Below are positions 1 through 11,052 of a stretch of 64,000 nucleotides of DNA, in pieces (within the stretch, counting starts at the first letter, position 1; the number at the start of each line of letters is the position of its first letter). Origin of the DNA: Dryomyza anilis. Lineage: Eukaryota; Arthropoda; Insecta; Diptera; Dryomyzidae. A program made the translations under genes and the position numbers. Where the stretch lies: positions 81,819,679 through 81,883,678 of the forward strand of contig OX638134.1 in the NCBI GenBank assembly GCA_951804985.1, given 5' to 3'. The notes under the pieces were generated by a model, which saw nothing but the letters and a program-made list of their open reading frames with translations, made no database searches and was not told where the DNA came from.

Positions 1-545
1 CTGATTCATTACCAGTGCTACAAATACTACACCGATAACAAAAGGATTTTAATTAAAATGTTTCATAAACCATTTGAATTACTCAAACGCATATTTTGGA
101 ATTCGAAAGTGTAAAGAATAAAAGCAAAAAGAGAAGTACACATAATAGAGATTTGTTGCGACTACCAACTCTTTCCCCTAATAACTTATTCAGTTCACTC
201 AACCGCTTAGTTGGTTGTTATTGTCAAAACTAAAACGTTCTAATTTGGCTCGGCAACCAATTTCGAACAGTTTTAGAACTATTTGGACTGTGTATAGGCT
301 AATATTTGACGCACCAACCGAATACAGCAGTTCCGCTAACACATTTTTAGGAAATTCGTTTTAAACGAATGAAGTTGGTTGTTACAACTAACTTTTTCAT
401 TCTTCCAACCTCATGCCAAGAGACAATTTTTCTGTGTGAAGAGATAATATTAATTAAACGTGTTATATTATTATTTAAATTTAATTATTATTTAAATTTA
501 ATTCGTATTTAAAAGGGAAATCTTAGGACAAACTCCGTCACATCA

Positions 546-612
546 TTTGAGCTGTGCGTTTTATATTTGTACACAAAATGGTGGGATCTACAGTTTAATT
601 CCGAATTTGAAC
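546..612 (-). repeat. SINE body fragment (tRNA-derived family)
   Basis: The stretch from TTTGAGCTGTGCG to the GGGATCTACAGTTTA motif matches the 3' body of the full SINE at 60,761-61,041 in the same (minus) orientation. The tRNA-like head is missing, so this is a truncated or decayed copy. Confidence 0.6.
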
Positions 613-1324
613 GAAGAAGTAGTCTGAACCACCTGAAACAAAATACGAAAAGTTATCTCTATTAGTATGGTTCACTTAAAGATGACAACTTTCCGATTTG
701 CTTTATATTAATTGAGTTAAACATATCTTGTTAGATATATTTTCAAGAGCTAAACGTCAAAACAAAGGCGGACATGCGATACCCGAGTGGAAATTGGTTA
801 AGGTTAGCCTTATTTCGCATCCGTCTCTGATACGAATACGATAAGGCATCCCTACTAAAGGCCACCTGAAATGATACTGATCAGGCTCGACTAGGGTAAT
901 CATAATTTCAATTGCACGTATGGCAACCTCACCCAACCTTCATAAAAATACTGATATAAAGTCTATTTAATAAAAACTGATGTGACACTTATGAAAAACA
1001 AACCTTATTGGATATCGTATTAACATAATATGATCGAGATTTTATTAAAAACCTTTTATAATAAAATTGGGTAACAAAATTATTCCAATAAAATAAAATA
1101 TTCTAATAAATAAATGTTTAACTCAATTGCAAGAGATATAAAAATTCACAACATTTTTAAAAACTTGAAATATCTCAAAACGTCAACCTTTTGTCATTGC
1201 AAAAGTTATTGAGATACCTTTGTTCACAAAACTATTTTTTGGTTTGAAAGGGCTCAAATTTAGTAAAATCAATTTAGGAAGAATTTAAATATGCATCGAA
1301 TTATATAAGGATAATTTCATCAAA

Positions 1325-1462
1325 TTGTCTGATCAGTTATAGCAACTTCGAATAGTGTCACGTTTTGAATTACTGATCAAAACCCCTGATCATTGACTGA
1401 CTCTAAATCAGACTGCCTGATCAGACAATAATCAGATCCTGAACTAAATTTCCCCTCGGGTA
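1325..1462. repeat. TGATCA-cluster MITE remnant
   Basis: Four copies of TGATCA occur within about 100 bp, and the right edge reads AAATTTCCCCTCGGGTA. That resembles the inverted end (TA-CCCTAGTAGAAATTT) of the intact element at 35,934-36,364, which also has TGATCA/TGATCATG motifs inside its ends. The left end was not found, so this is a partial copy. Confidence 0.4.
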
Positions 1463-2073
1463 CCTTTCACTGACGATATTTGGATATTGTAAACTTTTAA
1501 AAGTTATCCAAAAGTGGTTGGTCAACGACACCTTTTTTACACATGCATACTTATAATTATACAGTGTTTTGTATCAGAGTTTGAGGTGTACTTTTCTTAT
1601 CGATGATATCCATTTTCTATAAGTAATTTAATAACTCTAAAATCGACATTGTATTTTTTTAAGGTGCTAAAAATTAAATAGTTTTTTTTTTCTTTTGTAC
1701 AACCAAATCCTATTTTTTTTGTAGCGAAACGAATTTGTGAAATGAGGCGAAGTAAAATTTATAAACGTAGTTAGATTTATGAATATACTATAGGCCAAAT
1801 AGGGATTCAAAACGCCCGGTATGTAATCGAAGAATAACATTTTCGAATTTAGTATAATTTTCATATGAGATAAAACAAAATAATTGGAGTTATTTATTAG
1901 ATCATTGAACAGTCGATTATTGGTTTACAAAATCGTATCAAAAATTGATACATGAAAAATATTTTTATTTTATTTTGTGAATTCGAAAAATGTTACGGTT
2001 CCAAAAATGTTTCGAATTTTATAAAAAGGAAGGCGTTTATAATTTCATATTCTTTGAAAGCGAATTTTAATAA

Positions 2074-2396
2074 AGGGTGTTTCAATAAGAGCGCTACAAA
2101 AGTTTTTTTCAAGGGTTTTTCAACAGGGACGCTACAAAAGTAGAGCGACAGGGACAGCAAACGACGCCACATTTCTTGAAATGGCAAACCTCTTCAGTTC
2201 ATGATGGAAAGATATACGAGCCAACAACGAGTCGAAATTATTAAAATTTACTACCGAAATTCGAATTCGTATATCTTTCCATCATGAAATGGCAAACCTT
2301 ACTGAAGAGAAATGTCAAAAGAGCGGCAAGAAATATGGCGTCGTTTGCTGTCACTGTCGATCTACTTTTGTAGCGTCCCTGTTGAAAAACCCTTTA
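2074..2396. mobile_element. Fold-back mariner (rosa-like) remnant, two 5' ends head to head
   Basis: The left arm (2,110-2,265) and right arm (2,262-2,396) are inverted copies of the same sequence, which is the 5' end of the mariner at 30,956-31,764. Each arm runs from GGGTTTTTCAACAGGGACG through GCAAACGACGCCA to the transposase start region ATGGAAAGATATACG. The arms meet near 2,262-2,270. An outer segment with AAGAGCGCTACAAAAG is also seen at 60,720-60,760. It is non-coding and non-autonomous; a perfect TA duplication was not confirmed. Confidence 0.75.
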
Positions 2397-2410
2397 TAAA
2401 GGGCTTTTAC

Positions 2411-3169
2411 GAGTTATATGTTTCATAATAATGTGAGATTTGTCATTTGAATGGCAAATGTACATGTATTTGCATTTACAAGTTTCTCAAAATTAGTAAT
2501 GTTATAAAACTTATTTAGTTTAACATTTTACTATAACTTTTAAATCATAAACTTCTTATGTAAATGATGGGGCCAATCTATGAAAACTAAAAATTAACAC
2601 TTTTCACTACTACTGATAATAAAAAATACAGTACTGTTGAAAAATGGTTTTCCAAAAAAACTTTAAACGTAATTTTTCTCTTAATTGTCAAGACTAATTT
2701 GAATATACTAATTAATGCTAATATTTCAATACGTGTTTAAGATATATGGATTCAAACTCCAGAAATATTGATTTTTTTTAGACAATTTTCAAATACTTTT
2801 TTAGCATTTAGGATCTAAGGAAAATTAGAAATATATTTTATTGATATCCAAAGCATAGTCCAAAATTTCGATATTAATTATCTTAAAGACCCTACGTAAT
2901 TGCAGTCAAAATCAACAGCCTAGTATTATATAGAATTAGCGTCTGGGATGTCTTTAGTAAAAACTATGTTTTTCATTTTGTTGAGCAATGTAGTTAAAAA
3001 AAATGCTTCAATTCAATCATAACATAATTCAAAATTCAAAAACTGAATAAAATGAATAAAGTCTTCAAAATTCTTTTTTAATTTATTTTATTTATTATGC
3101 ATTATAGACACTGAAATACAAAGTCTTTAAAATATGATTTATTTATGAATTTAAAATGTACGCATTGCC
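2411..3169. other. AT-rich spacer and probable 3' UTR of the DNTTIP1 gene
   Basis: No gene is visible. On the minus strand, poly(A) signals (AATAAA) lie at 3,138-3,143, 3,091-3,096 and 3,082-3,087, that is 27-88 nt past the stop codon of the neighbouring minus-strand gene. Its transcript probably ends here. Confidence 0.45.
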
Positions 3170-5455
3170 TTACGGTATCAATTTACTAAAAGTTTTCTTT
3201 GCAATTTTCTCATTGGCAGCGACACTATGCGTGGTGGAAATAGTGCTGCGTCCAACTACGTTGCTGATACTGCTGCTGTTGCTAATAATGATGGGACCAA
3301 CCACATTGCTCGTCGATTGATTGTTCAGCAGCGCTGTGAGCGTGGCATGTGAAGAACTCAAAGTGCTGGGCTTTGTTTTGGCGGCGGCGCTAGAAGATGA
3401 AGGTGCAGCCACCACCGATGCGACGCTCTCCTGCGTTATAGAAGTCGAAACGCCGCTGCTGACGATGACAACAGAGGAAGTGGAAGCATTATTCACATTA
3501 ACAATAGCACCGCAAGGTGGTTCCAAGCCGCTCGTTGAGACTGATGTTGCTGTGGCCGATGTTGTTGCTGCTGCAGATGTAGAAGATGAAGCCGCAGCCG
3601 CCAACTGCTGCTGCTGTCCCTGCAACAGCGCATTGCGCAAATGACTATTACCGCCCTGCGGCGCCGTCGACGTCGATGTTGCACAAAAACTATTTGTAAT
3701 CAACCCACGACTCTTGATGTTCAAGTCAACAAAGAACAATTTCATCTTTTGTATCATAAACTCCGGCACCTTGAACGTGTGCATTATGGATAACATTACG
3801 TTGGATTTCTTCTTGTACACCTCATGCTGCTGATAGAGCTTAAAGACCTCATCGTAGATGAGAAACAAAAAACGCGAATTACGATTCTGCGCCGATATTA
3901 TATTCTGTGCGATCAGCCAGTCACGATCTTCGGCATCGGGCAGGTAACGTATGAGCTCCGGATGTTTGCTGGCGAGTCTTTCCTTGCCGTCGGTACCGAA
4001 ACCAAACGCCTGATTGGCCTGCACATCGAGCACAAAGTTTGTGTTCGACGTAATGTTGGCCGTGTGCCAGAAAATTTGACGACGCGGTGGCGTTGCAGTG
4101 GACGCGCTGCCACTGCTGGAGTTTACTTTGCAGGCAGGCGCAACAATGGAAGGTTCGATTGATGCTTTGGCGATGGCGGCAGCTGCTGTCATTGTTGGGT
4201 TGTTGTGTGCAGTGTTTGTGACTGCGGCGCTCGTATTTGTGGGCGCCATTGCCAAAGACTTCTTTGCAGGCGGCTGCTCGTTTTGCGTTTTTTGTGTGGC
4301 AGCGGCGGCACGTTTGACGGGCAAACGCGCCGGCGTCGCATTGTCACTGCTGCATTTGGCCGCCGCTGAGTGTGCGGCGTGCGTGTGCAGCGATTTGAGG
4401 CGAAAGCTGCTGTATTGGGTTTTGGAGTTTTCCAGCAACACGCAGGACATCTTGAGCAGCTATCGAAAGAGTTGGGGAGAATTTTTTTTTTAATCGAACT
4501 GAAAACTTGTATTGCGTGGTATTTATCAACAAAAAATAAAATTATACACTGAAAATTAAAATTTTCACTAAAAAATCATATTTTCAATAATTTTTTTTTT
4601 TTACTAAAAAATAGAACTGTTCACAAATTTCACTAAAAATTCAATTTTCACTAACAATTCATCTTTTCATTATTAATTTCACTAATATTAAAATTTAAAT
4701 TTAGTTTAGTTTAAATTAAAAATTCTAATTTTCACTAAAAATTCAAGCTTTCAACATAATTTTAGTTCGAAAATAGAAAAAAAATGTAAAACCCACCATT
4801 TCATCGGTAACCGCCAGAGCTCCCATATTCTCCTTGATGTTATGTATGGCTGGCTTGAAGTAGGACTGGTGGCAAAACAAAAAAAAATCTTCAATTAAAG
4901 CCATCCAACAAAATACACACAAAACAACAACTCACATCCATGAACTGCTTGATAATGCCATCGATTTCCTTGTCGAACGCCTGCTGTACATTGATGCGAA
5001 GCAGCTCCAGCGAACGCATCACCGACTCATTGGTGGCATTGCAGCCGACCACAGGTGGACAGAGGCGATGTCGCAGACGCAGCAGCATTTGCTCAGCCAT
5101 TTGTGGTGTTGTCACATATTTCTAAACAAGAACAAGAATTTGTTCAACAACGCCACAGACTTTAATTTGAATCAAAAAAACTTACAATAGTCTCATTGGC
5201 AGTGACAACAGCAGCAGTTGGCGTTGTTGTTGCCTCCAGCGTTTTGTGTGTTGAGCTGGCGACGCTCGTAGCGATTGAATGCGTTGTTTGATTGGAGCCA
5301 TTCGAGTCATCGGACGAACTGTTGCCAGCATTTAATGCGGCCACACTTGCTGTGGATGCTGCAACTGTTGAGGAGGATGTTGAAGCTGCTGCTGCGGTTG
5401 TTATTGTTGATGCATTTGCATCGCTTTGTATTTTCCAAGAACGCTGCACGACCAT
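3170..5455 (-). CDS. DNTTIP1: DNTTIP1/TDIF1 homologue (MiDAC deacetylase complex subunit)
   Basis: Four exons, all phase 0: 5455-5186, 5121-4936, 4865-4797 and 4459-3170, giving 604 aa. Residues about 100-180 (LRINVQQAFDKEIDGIIKQF, then FKPAIHNIKENMG) match the N-terminal dimerisation/HDAC-binding region of DNTTIP1. Residues about 314-431 (NTNFVLDVQANQAFGFG, then SKHPELIRYLPDAEDRDWL, then FKVPEFMIQKMK) match its C-terminal nucleic-acid-binding domain. In animals the protein bridges HDAC1/2 and MIDEAS in the nuclear MiDAC complex. The protein is much longer than the human one (about 330 aa) because of Ser/Thr/Ala-rich low-complexity stretches at both ends and in the middle. The exon 4 acceptor is taken at 4460-4461 (TTTCGATAG); an alternative 9 nt further on would drop Leu-Leu-Lys. 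The gene starts 153 nt after the snurportin stop. The family call is firm; exact termini are less so. Confidence 0.85.
4560..4760. repeat. Degenerate minisatellite in DNTTIP1 intron 3
   Basis: Imperfect copies of a roughly 20-bp TTTTCACTAAAAATTCAATT unit fill most of intron 3 (4,460-4,796). The same unit makes up the array at 43,870-44,690 and a short run in a MEP-1 intron at 46,690-46,800. Confidence 0.6.
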
Positions 5456-5608
5456 TGCAGTTTGGTGTTGTTAGTGTTGTGTGTGTTTGTGTGGGGAAAA
5501 CTGTTTATAATGAAAATTATTGATTTTTGCGAAAAACTCTACACAGCGAAATTTGGAAAAACAAAATGTTGCAATGCGCAGCTGCGTCGCTAAAAAGAGT
5601 TTGACAGC

Positions 5609-6721
5609 TCAATGTACAAACTCCACATCCTCCAATTCCAGTTGCATCTCTGCCGCAAGCAAAGACTTTAAATGTTTGTCATCGGCTTCATCTAGTTGTT
5701 CCTGTCCCAGCTCCCGCTGCTTTTCTAATATTTCGCTCTCCATTCTCTCCACTTGCTGCTGTTCATCCTCTACATCCATTGACTGCCTTTGTTGTAGCTT
5801 TTTCTTTGCTTGTTTTTGCATAAGTAACGCATCAAACTCTCGCATAAACTGCAGCGCATCCACATAATTTGCCGGTGTCACATATTCCTCGCTCACCGCA
5901 TATCCCAGCAACTCGGGCAGCATAAACGGCAGCAGCCAGCCGACCAACGGCGTTGTGCCACACGTATAGTCGGCCTCTTTGTGATAGAAAAGAAATCCAT
6001 CCAACTCAGGCGCATTTTCCGGCCAGTAAGGAAAACGTTGCAACGCCACCGAAACGTTGGTGGCATCTTCAAAATCATGCTGTTCTAGGCAGACAAAACG
6101 TGGCATTGTTTTGACATTCGATTCCGTCTCATCTTCCAATTCAGCAAATTTTGAGCGTAGCCAAAAAAATCGGAATTGCGCCTCACACTGCAGCAGATCT
6201 TGTGTGCCAAATGCCAAAGCATCAAGCACATAAAATGTGCGCTGCTCACGTACATAGACGCAGTCCAACATTGTGATGGCATTGCGTTCGTTGCCATTTC
6301 TACAACCATCGCCTGGTAACGCAGAACGAAAACTCCACTGCAGACGTCCAGCCTTGGTAAACATTTCAGTGCGTCCATTGCAGGCAACTACCATGCAACG
6401 TTGTCCTTTGGGACAGGCTACCAACAGCCAGTCGCTGAGTTGTTCCGGTCGCTCGCGCATCCATTCCGAGTGCTGTAGTGAGTGCGCACTGCCATAGAAT
6501 TCACGAAAATAATGTTGAGATTTCCATTTATTGTGTTTTTTATTGGATTTTGTATTGAAATTGCTATTGATGTGCGCCTGTTCCACAATAGATTCCAAGT
6601 CGTGGCGAGATTCGTCCAATGCCGCAGCGCGTTGTGTCTTTTGTTTCTCGAGCAGCGTGCGACGACGCGCATTTTGTAGTTCCACCGTTGATAGACTTTG
6701 TTTGTAGAGTTCTTTGTACAT
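5609..6721 (-). CDS. Snup: Snurportin-1 (m3G-cap snRNP import adaptor)
   Basis: A single-exon frame of 370 aa, close to the usual 360. Snurportin binds the trimethylguanosine cap of spliceosomal U snRNPs and carries them into the nucleus with importin-beta. Residues about 10-45 are rich in Arg/Lys/Gln and match the importin-beta-binding region (ARRRTLLEKQKTQRAAALDE). The cap-binding domain follows: SDWLLVACPKGQRCMVVA (about 96-113), FYVLDALAFGTQDLLQCEAQ (163-182) and DGFLFYHKEADYTCGTTPLV (241-260). Trp98 and Trp262 (PLVGWLLPF) sit where the two cap-stacking tryptophans of the vertebrate protein lie. The C-terminal 80 residues are Gln/Glu-rich. No AATAAA or ATTAAA is seen on this strand before the next gene's ATG at 5,455, so the two may share a transcript. 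Confidence 0.93.
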   Translation of the reverse strand: MYKELYKQSLSTVELQNARRRTLLEKQKTQRAAALDESRHDLESIVEQAHINSNFNTKSNKKHNKWKSQHYFREFYGSAHSLQHSEWMRERPEQLSDWLLVACPKGQRCMVVACNGRTEMFTKAGRLQWSFRSALPGDGCRNGNERNAITMLDCVYVREQRTFYVLDALAFGTQDLLQCEAQFRFFWLRSKFAELEDETESNVKTMPRFVCLEQHDFEDATNVSVALQRFPYWPENAPELDGFLFYHKEADYTCGTTPLVGWLLPFMLPELLGYAVSEEYVTPANYVDALQFMREFDALLMQKQAKKKLQQRQSMDVEDEQQQVERMESEILEKQRELGQEQLDEADDKHLKSLLAAEMQLELEDVEFVH

Positions 6722-7941
6722 GTTTTATGTAGTTTTTCGAAACGCTTAAAGTTGATTAAATGCACAAAAATAAAATGCGAAACGTTCTAAAAGTCGGAAG
6801 AAAATATAATACACGCCATATGTCATATAATCGTTCGCGTTGCCAACTGTATTTAACTTGTTCACTACAGGGTATTTACAACAGTAAATTTTAATAAAAA
6901 TTCGGAATTTTTAATTATATTTCGACTACTACTTCTTCCACGACTTCTTTTAATAAAAATGCGTTTTATAACCTTGATGTCATATTTATATATAACATTC
7001 ATGTCACGCGGCAATATTTTATTTTCCTATTTTGCAATGCACTCTTTGTTATAATCAAAAAAACGGGTTGTGACCTCGTTCGAATTTCGATGTTTATGGA
7101 GCGTGTACGCCTCTTTTAGTAGTCGTGGCATTCATTCTTTTTTGGAACCCCGCCCGGTAAAGTTAAAAACAAACCAAATTTACTCAAAAATTTTAGGCGA
7201 CGCAAAGCTTTCTCAACCACAATTCAAAAAAAATACATTTCTGTCAAAAGGCATATTTATTACTTCCACGCGGATTTTTAGGAGATAGAATTTACTAAGC
7301 TATACTTAAATATAATAACGATAGTTCTACCACACTGAACTAAATAGAGAGGTGAAAAATTACATTTAATATACAGTTAATAGAAACTGTTCCACAATTA
7401 TCTTTAGTAAATTTAATGCTTGGAGATAGTTTTTTAGGTTGAACTATAATTGGTTTATCGACAAATGTATTCAATTTGAATTAATATTGTTTTAATTTTA
7501 ACGAAATTAATTTAACTTAACTTCTCTTTCTGCAGTTAAAACGATAATTGTTTCGTTATTTTTTAATCTTACAAAAATGAATAAATATTGTAGATTTCAC
7601 AATTTAACTAAAAAAAATGTACAACATTTCGTCAAAAAGTTACGTAACTATTTTAAAAATCTCAGACCACATGGAAATTATCTTTTTTTAACGAAATACA
7701 CTTTGTAATTGTTTTAACAATTTTTCAATATTTAACAATATCCAATATAATTATATTTAAATACAGGTATCTGTCAGTTTAAGCTCTTGAAATTTCTAAA
7801 TTATACGTAGTCAATATTTTGATAATTTAAAAAATAATAATTTATTATTCAATCACTACGTCATATATTGTCCTCTTACCTTGCATAACTGGACAATAGA
7901 ATTACCATAGGTTAAATAATAAATGCTTTAACAATAACATT
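6722..7941. other. Spacer with Snup promoter side and ProRS-m 3' end
   Basis: No further coding exon is seen. A minus-strand poly(A) signal (AATAAA) at 7,841-7,846 lies 96 nt past the ProRS-m stop. The 7,070-7,288 open frame has no family resemblance. The remainder is AT-rich and unassigned. Confidence 0.45.
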
Positions 7942-9630
7942 TCACTGATGCACACTTTCAATGCGCTGCCGAACACCGTTGTCCATCTCAGCTTGTGTGC
8001 TATTCTGCAGATGTCTTTTCGCAGTAAAATAATTGTTAATTTCGCGCAGCAACTGTGACGGTTCCAACTCTAGTTTGTTTTCGCCTATATGCAGTTCTAA
8101 AGTAGGTACTTCCTGCAGTACTTTTGAACCAGCAACCACAATGAGCGGATAACCCATTCTAAAAAGCGATAAAATAACACATTAAAAGTTATTTCTTATA
8201 TATTTTAGGAAAATATTTACTTTTTCGCATCCATTAAACGCTTGCCTATTGTTAGATATTTGCGATCATCCAGCAGCACATCATCGGTCACATCTTGCGC
8301 TGCCAACGCACTACACAGCTCAGCTTCTATGCGTTCGCCTTGAGCTTGTTCTTTGCTGCCCTCCTTCGGGCCAATAATACAGACATCAAAGGGCGCAATA
8401 AGTGCTGGCCATTGAAGGTGACTGTCTGTGGATAGCACTTCCAAGGCAGCTGCTACCAAACGACTGATACCAATGCCATAGCAACCCATAACCAAATGCT
8501 CCGGCTTGCCATTCGTTTGTAGGTAGGTAGCACCCAAAGGTTTGGTGTATTTGTCACCCAAAAGGAAAGTGTGTCCGATTTCAATGCCGCGTACATCTTT
8601 GAGTGTAGCTGCAGTGCATTGCGGACAGCTGCTGGAGGCGCCTGCGACCTCGACATTGACGGCATAACCACAGTTACTACATGTGAGAAGTTTATCCTCG
8701 CCCGTGGATGAAACAAAATGATACTCATGCGAAGTGCTGCCGCCCATCATGCCGGTGTCGGCAAGTACTACAAAAGGGGAGATATTTTAATAAATAGTTT
8801 AATAAATAATGTTGCTGTTTTAAAAAAATACGTGCAAAGATTTCAAATATTTAGAAAATTACCTTTCACAAACGGCACCTGCAGCTTTGCGAAAATCTTT
8901 GCATATGCTTCGTTCACATGTTCATATGTGACGCGTGCATCGGCCAGTGTTTGATCAAATGTATACATATCCTTCATTAGAAATTCCTTGGCACGTAGCA
9001 GTCCAAAACGTGCCTTCAACTCATCGCGAAATTTGGGACCTATCTAAAGATTGTTTTTGAAAAAAGCGTCTTGAAAAACTCATTAAAAGTACTTGGTATA
9101 GTCGCAGCGGCAACTGTCTGTATGAAATAGGCGCAGCCGTCGCCAGCATCGCTGTGATGGCCTCCTCATGTGTCTGAAAGATTTGAACAATTAATTCAAC
9201 AAAAAACGTACTAAATTCACTACTCACTGGACTCAAAAGATGCTGCTTGCCATGTCGATCGCGCACCATATAGAACTCAGCAATATCGCCATCGAGTCGC
9301 CCGGTCTTCTTCCACAATGACGCGGAAGTCAACACGGGCAACGACAGCTTTTGTCCATCGATGTCGCGCATGTGACGATTGACCAGTGCGACACACTTAT
9401 CCAGTGCACGTTGTCCCAGCGGCAGCACTTGGAAGGTACCATTGTTCGATGACTTAATCAGCCCTAACTCTGTCATTAGCTGTGGAGGATGCATTGCATT
9501 ATTAATTGGTTTAATAAATATTATTTGATGCCACCTTTTGACTGCGCGACGTTGCTTCTACATTTTTGATGACTGCATTTTTTGGTGCAACAAGCACTGG
9601 CCAGAATAGCTTCGAGGTTCTATTCATCAT
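7942..9630 (-). CDS. ProRS-m: Mitochondrial prolyl-tRNA synthetase (PARS2 type)
   Basis: Six exons: 9630-9535, 9479-9228, 9173-9093, 9043-8863, 8767-8221 and 8158-7942, giving 457 aa (human PARS2 is 475). All junctions are GT-AG and keep frame. The enzyme charges mitochondrial tRNA-Pro. Class II synthetase landmarks are present: THEEAIT at the start of exon 3, motif 2 around FRDELKARFGLLRAKEFLMK in exon 4, motif 3 as GCYGIGISRLVAA in exon 5, and an anticodon-binding C-terminal domain (PFDVCIIGPKEG, then DDRKYLTIGKRL). The N-terminus (MMNRTSKLFWPVLVAP) is basic and hydroxylated, as expected of a mitochondrial targeting peptide. A CxxC...CxxC pair (CSNCGY, CPQC) follows the TGMMGGSTSHEYHF motif. 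There is no sign of damage. The gene is the first of three minus-strand genes in a row. Confidence 0.95.
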
Positions 9631-10158
9631 TTTCAAAACTATTGGATAAGAAGAGAATGCACTTAATTATTTTGTTGTTGTTGCAATGGTTGCAGAAAAC
9701 ATATGTTCATCAGGGTTGCATTTAATATCAAAAAGCACTTTAAAGGGGTTTTGTGTAAGTAAAAAAAAAGTACCCTTCATTTTTCATGGTACTTTTTTTT
9801 TAATAAAAACCTATGTTCGTTATTTTATAGATTTTAAGTATAAAATAGGAATAACTGCTGAATATATTTAACTTCATAAAGCGCTAGTAAATCCCTTCAC
9901 AGCAAATCGTTTATTTTACCATTTTCAAAAAAGCATTTGTCAAAAATTTAATAAAATGCCACTTTTCTTCTTGAATGCGTGGATTCAAAAATATATATTT
10001 GTATTGAGCGGTTGGTTCATAAAGTCCAACGTCACATGTTAATAAAAAAATAGTATAAAGGCCATGAATTTAAAATATTTGGCTTCAATTCATAAATAAA
10101 ATAATAAAAATTTAAACTGTTTATAAATTAAACATGTCCTTAAGTTTAGGATATATCT
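9631..10158. other. AT-rich spacer upstream of ProRS-m
   Basis: Contains the ProRS-m promoter side just above 9,630. I see no motif, repeat end or exon that I can name in the remainder. Confidence 0.4.
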
Positions 10159-10160
10159 TA

Positions 10161-11052
10161 TGATGAGAAAAAAATTTGTGTAAATATAACTAACATGTTA
10201 AGCAATCCAATTAATTTTTAATTGAAACTCAGCCGATGTAACTTTTAGTAGCATTGAATTCCATATTCGTAATAAAGAGAATATGATAATTGAAGAAACT
10301 TTAATTAATTGTTTTGTCATATTGATATTAAAGTTGTTATTTTTTTTTTGAAAATTTTTAAATCATTAATTAATTAATTAGTACCATCAATTAAAATTTT
10401 CCTTCGATAGAAATTGGATCAATTAAATTAAATAAAATATTTGTCGAATAGAAACATATGAAAATAAAAATAATTTAATTCAATATATAACATAAAATAA
10501 ATATTAAATAAATATTTATACTATTTGATATGCTTTGTAAAATTCTTTCAACCTAACGAATCTTGTACCGAAGTAAGTTTAATTGAGTCAAACATAAAAT
10601 TTGATATTCGCTTTTTAATGATACAATATGTAACAAAATGAGCATCATAAGCGGCTTGTTCAAATTCTTGACAGCAAAAATAAATTAAGCCATTTAATGC
10701 TTTAATAACATAACATACACTGTTTTAAATAGAACGTGGAAGAAAATAATGTTAGAAGAAACTGAACGACGCCGCCGACGCACGAGACGCACAAACACAA
10801 AACAAAATGAAATCCAGAAGAAAAAAACAGAGATGCATTTTAAGTAAATGAATAAATCAAAAGTAACAAATAAAAGTAGTTAATACTATTAATGATTTAG
10901 TTGTATTGAAATTATTCCTATTAATATTTTAATTAAAAAAATGTATAAGTACAATTAATTAATTAGTAAATACATACATATTTTTAATTGGAATACGATT
11001 TGGTTTTCTATTAATATCAATTGTTATGTATACGTACAATATTTTTTCTGTG
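10161..11052. mobile_element. TA-target non-autonomous DNA element B, copy 1 (empty-site copy)
   Basis: About 890 bp that match, nearly base for base over long stretches, the outer parts of element B copy 2 (11,737-17,342). Shared landmarks are AACTCAGCCGATGTAAC, the GC patch GACGCCGCCGACGCACGAG and TATACGTACAATATTTTTTC. The right end reads TTTTTTCTGTG; the left end (TGATGAGAAAAAAA) has decayed from CACACAGAAAAAAA. A TA precedes the left end. There is no coding capacity. This copy lacks the 4.7-kb insertion seen in copy 2 and shows the unoccupied target (ACAATTAATTAATTAG at 10,951-10,966). Confidence 0.75.

Larger units (their letters stand above)
1..2070. other. Repeat-rich intergenic spacer
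   Basis: I see no convincing exon on either strand; the open frames are short, AT-biased and lack recognisable protein motifs. A 67-bp piece of the tRNA-derived SINE lies at about 546-612, and a cluster of TGATCA palindromes with a CCC-type transposon end lies at 1325-1462. The rest is unassigned AT-rich sequence. Confidence 0.5.

Noticed and set aside
4098..4493. 131-codon plus-strand frame opposite DNTTIP1
   Set aside because: Antisense shadow of the DNTTIP1 exon 4 low-complexity region; no recognisable protein.
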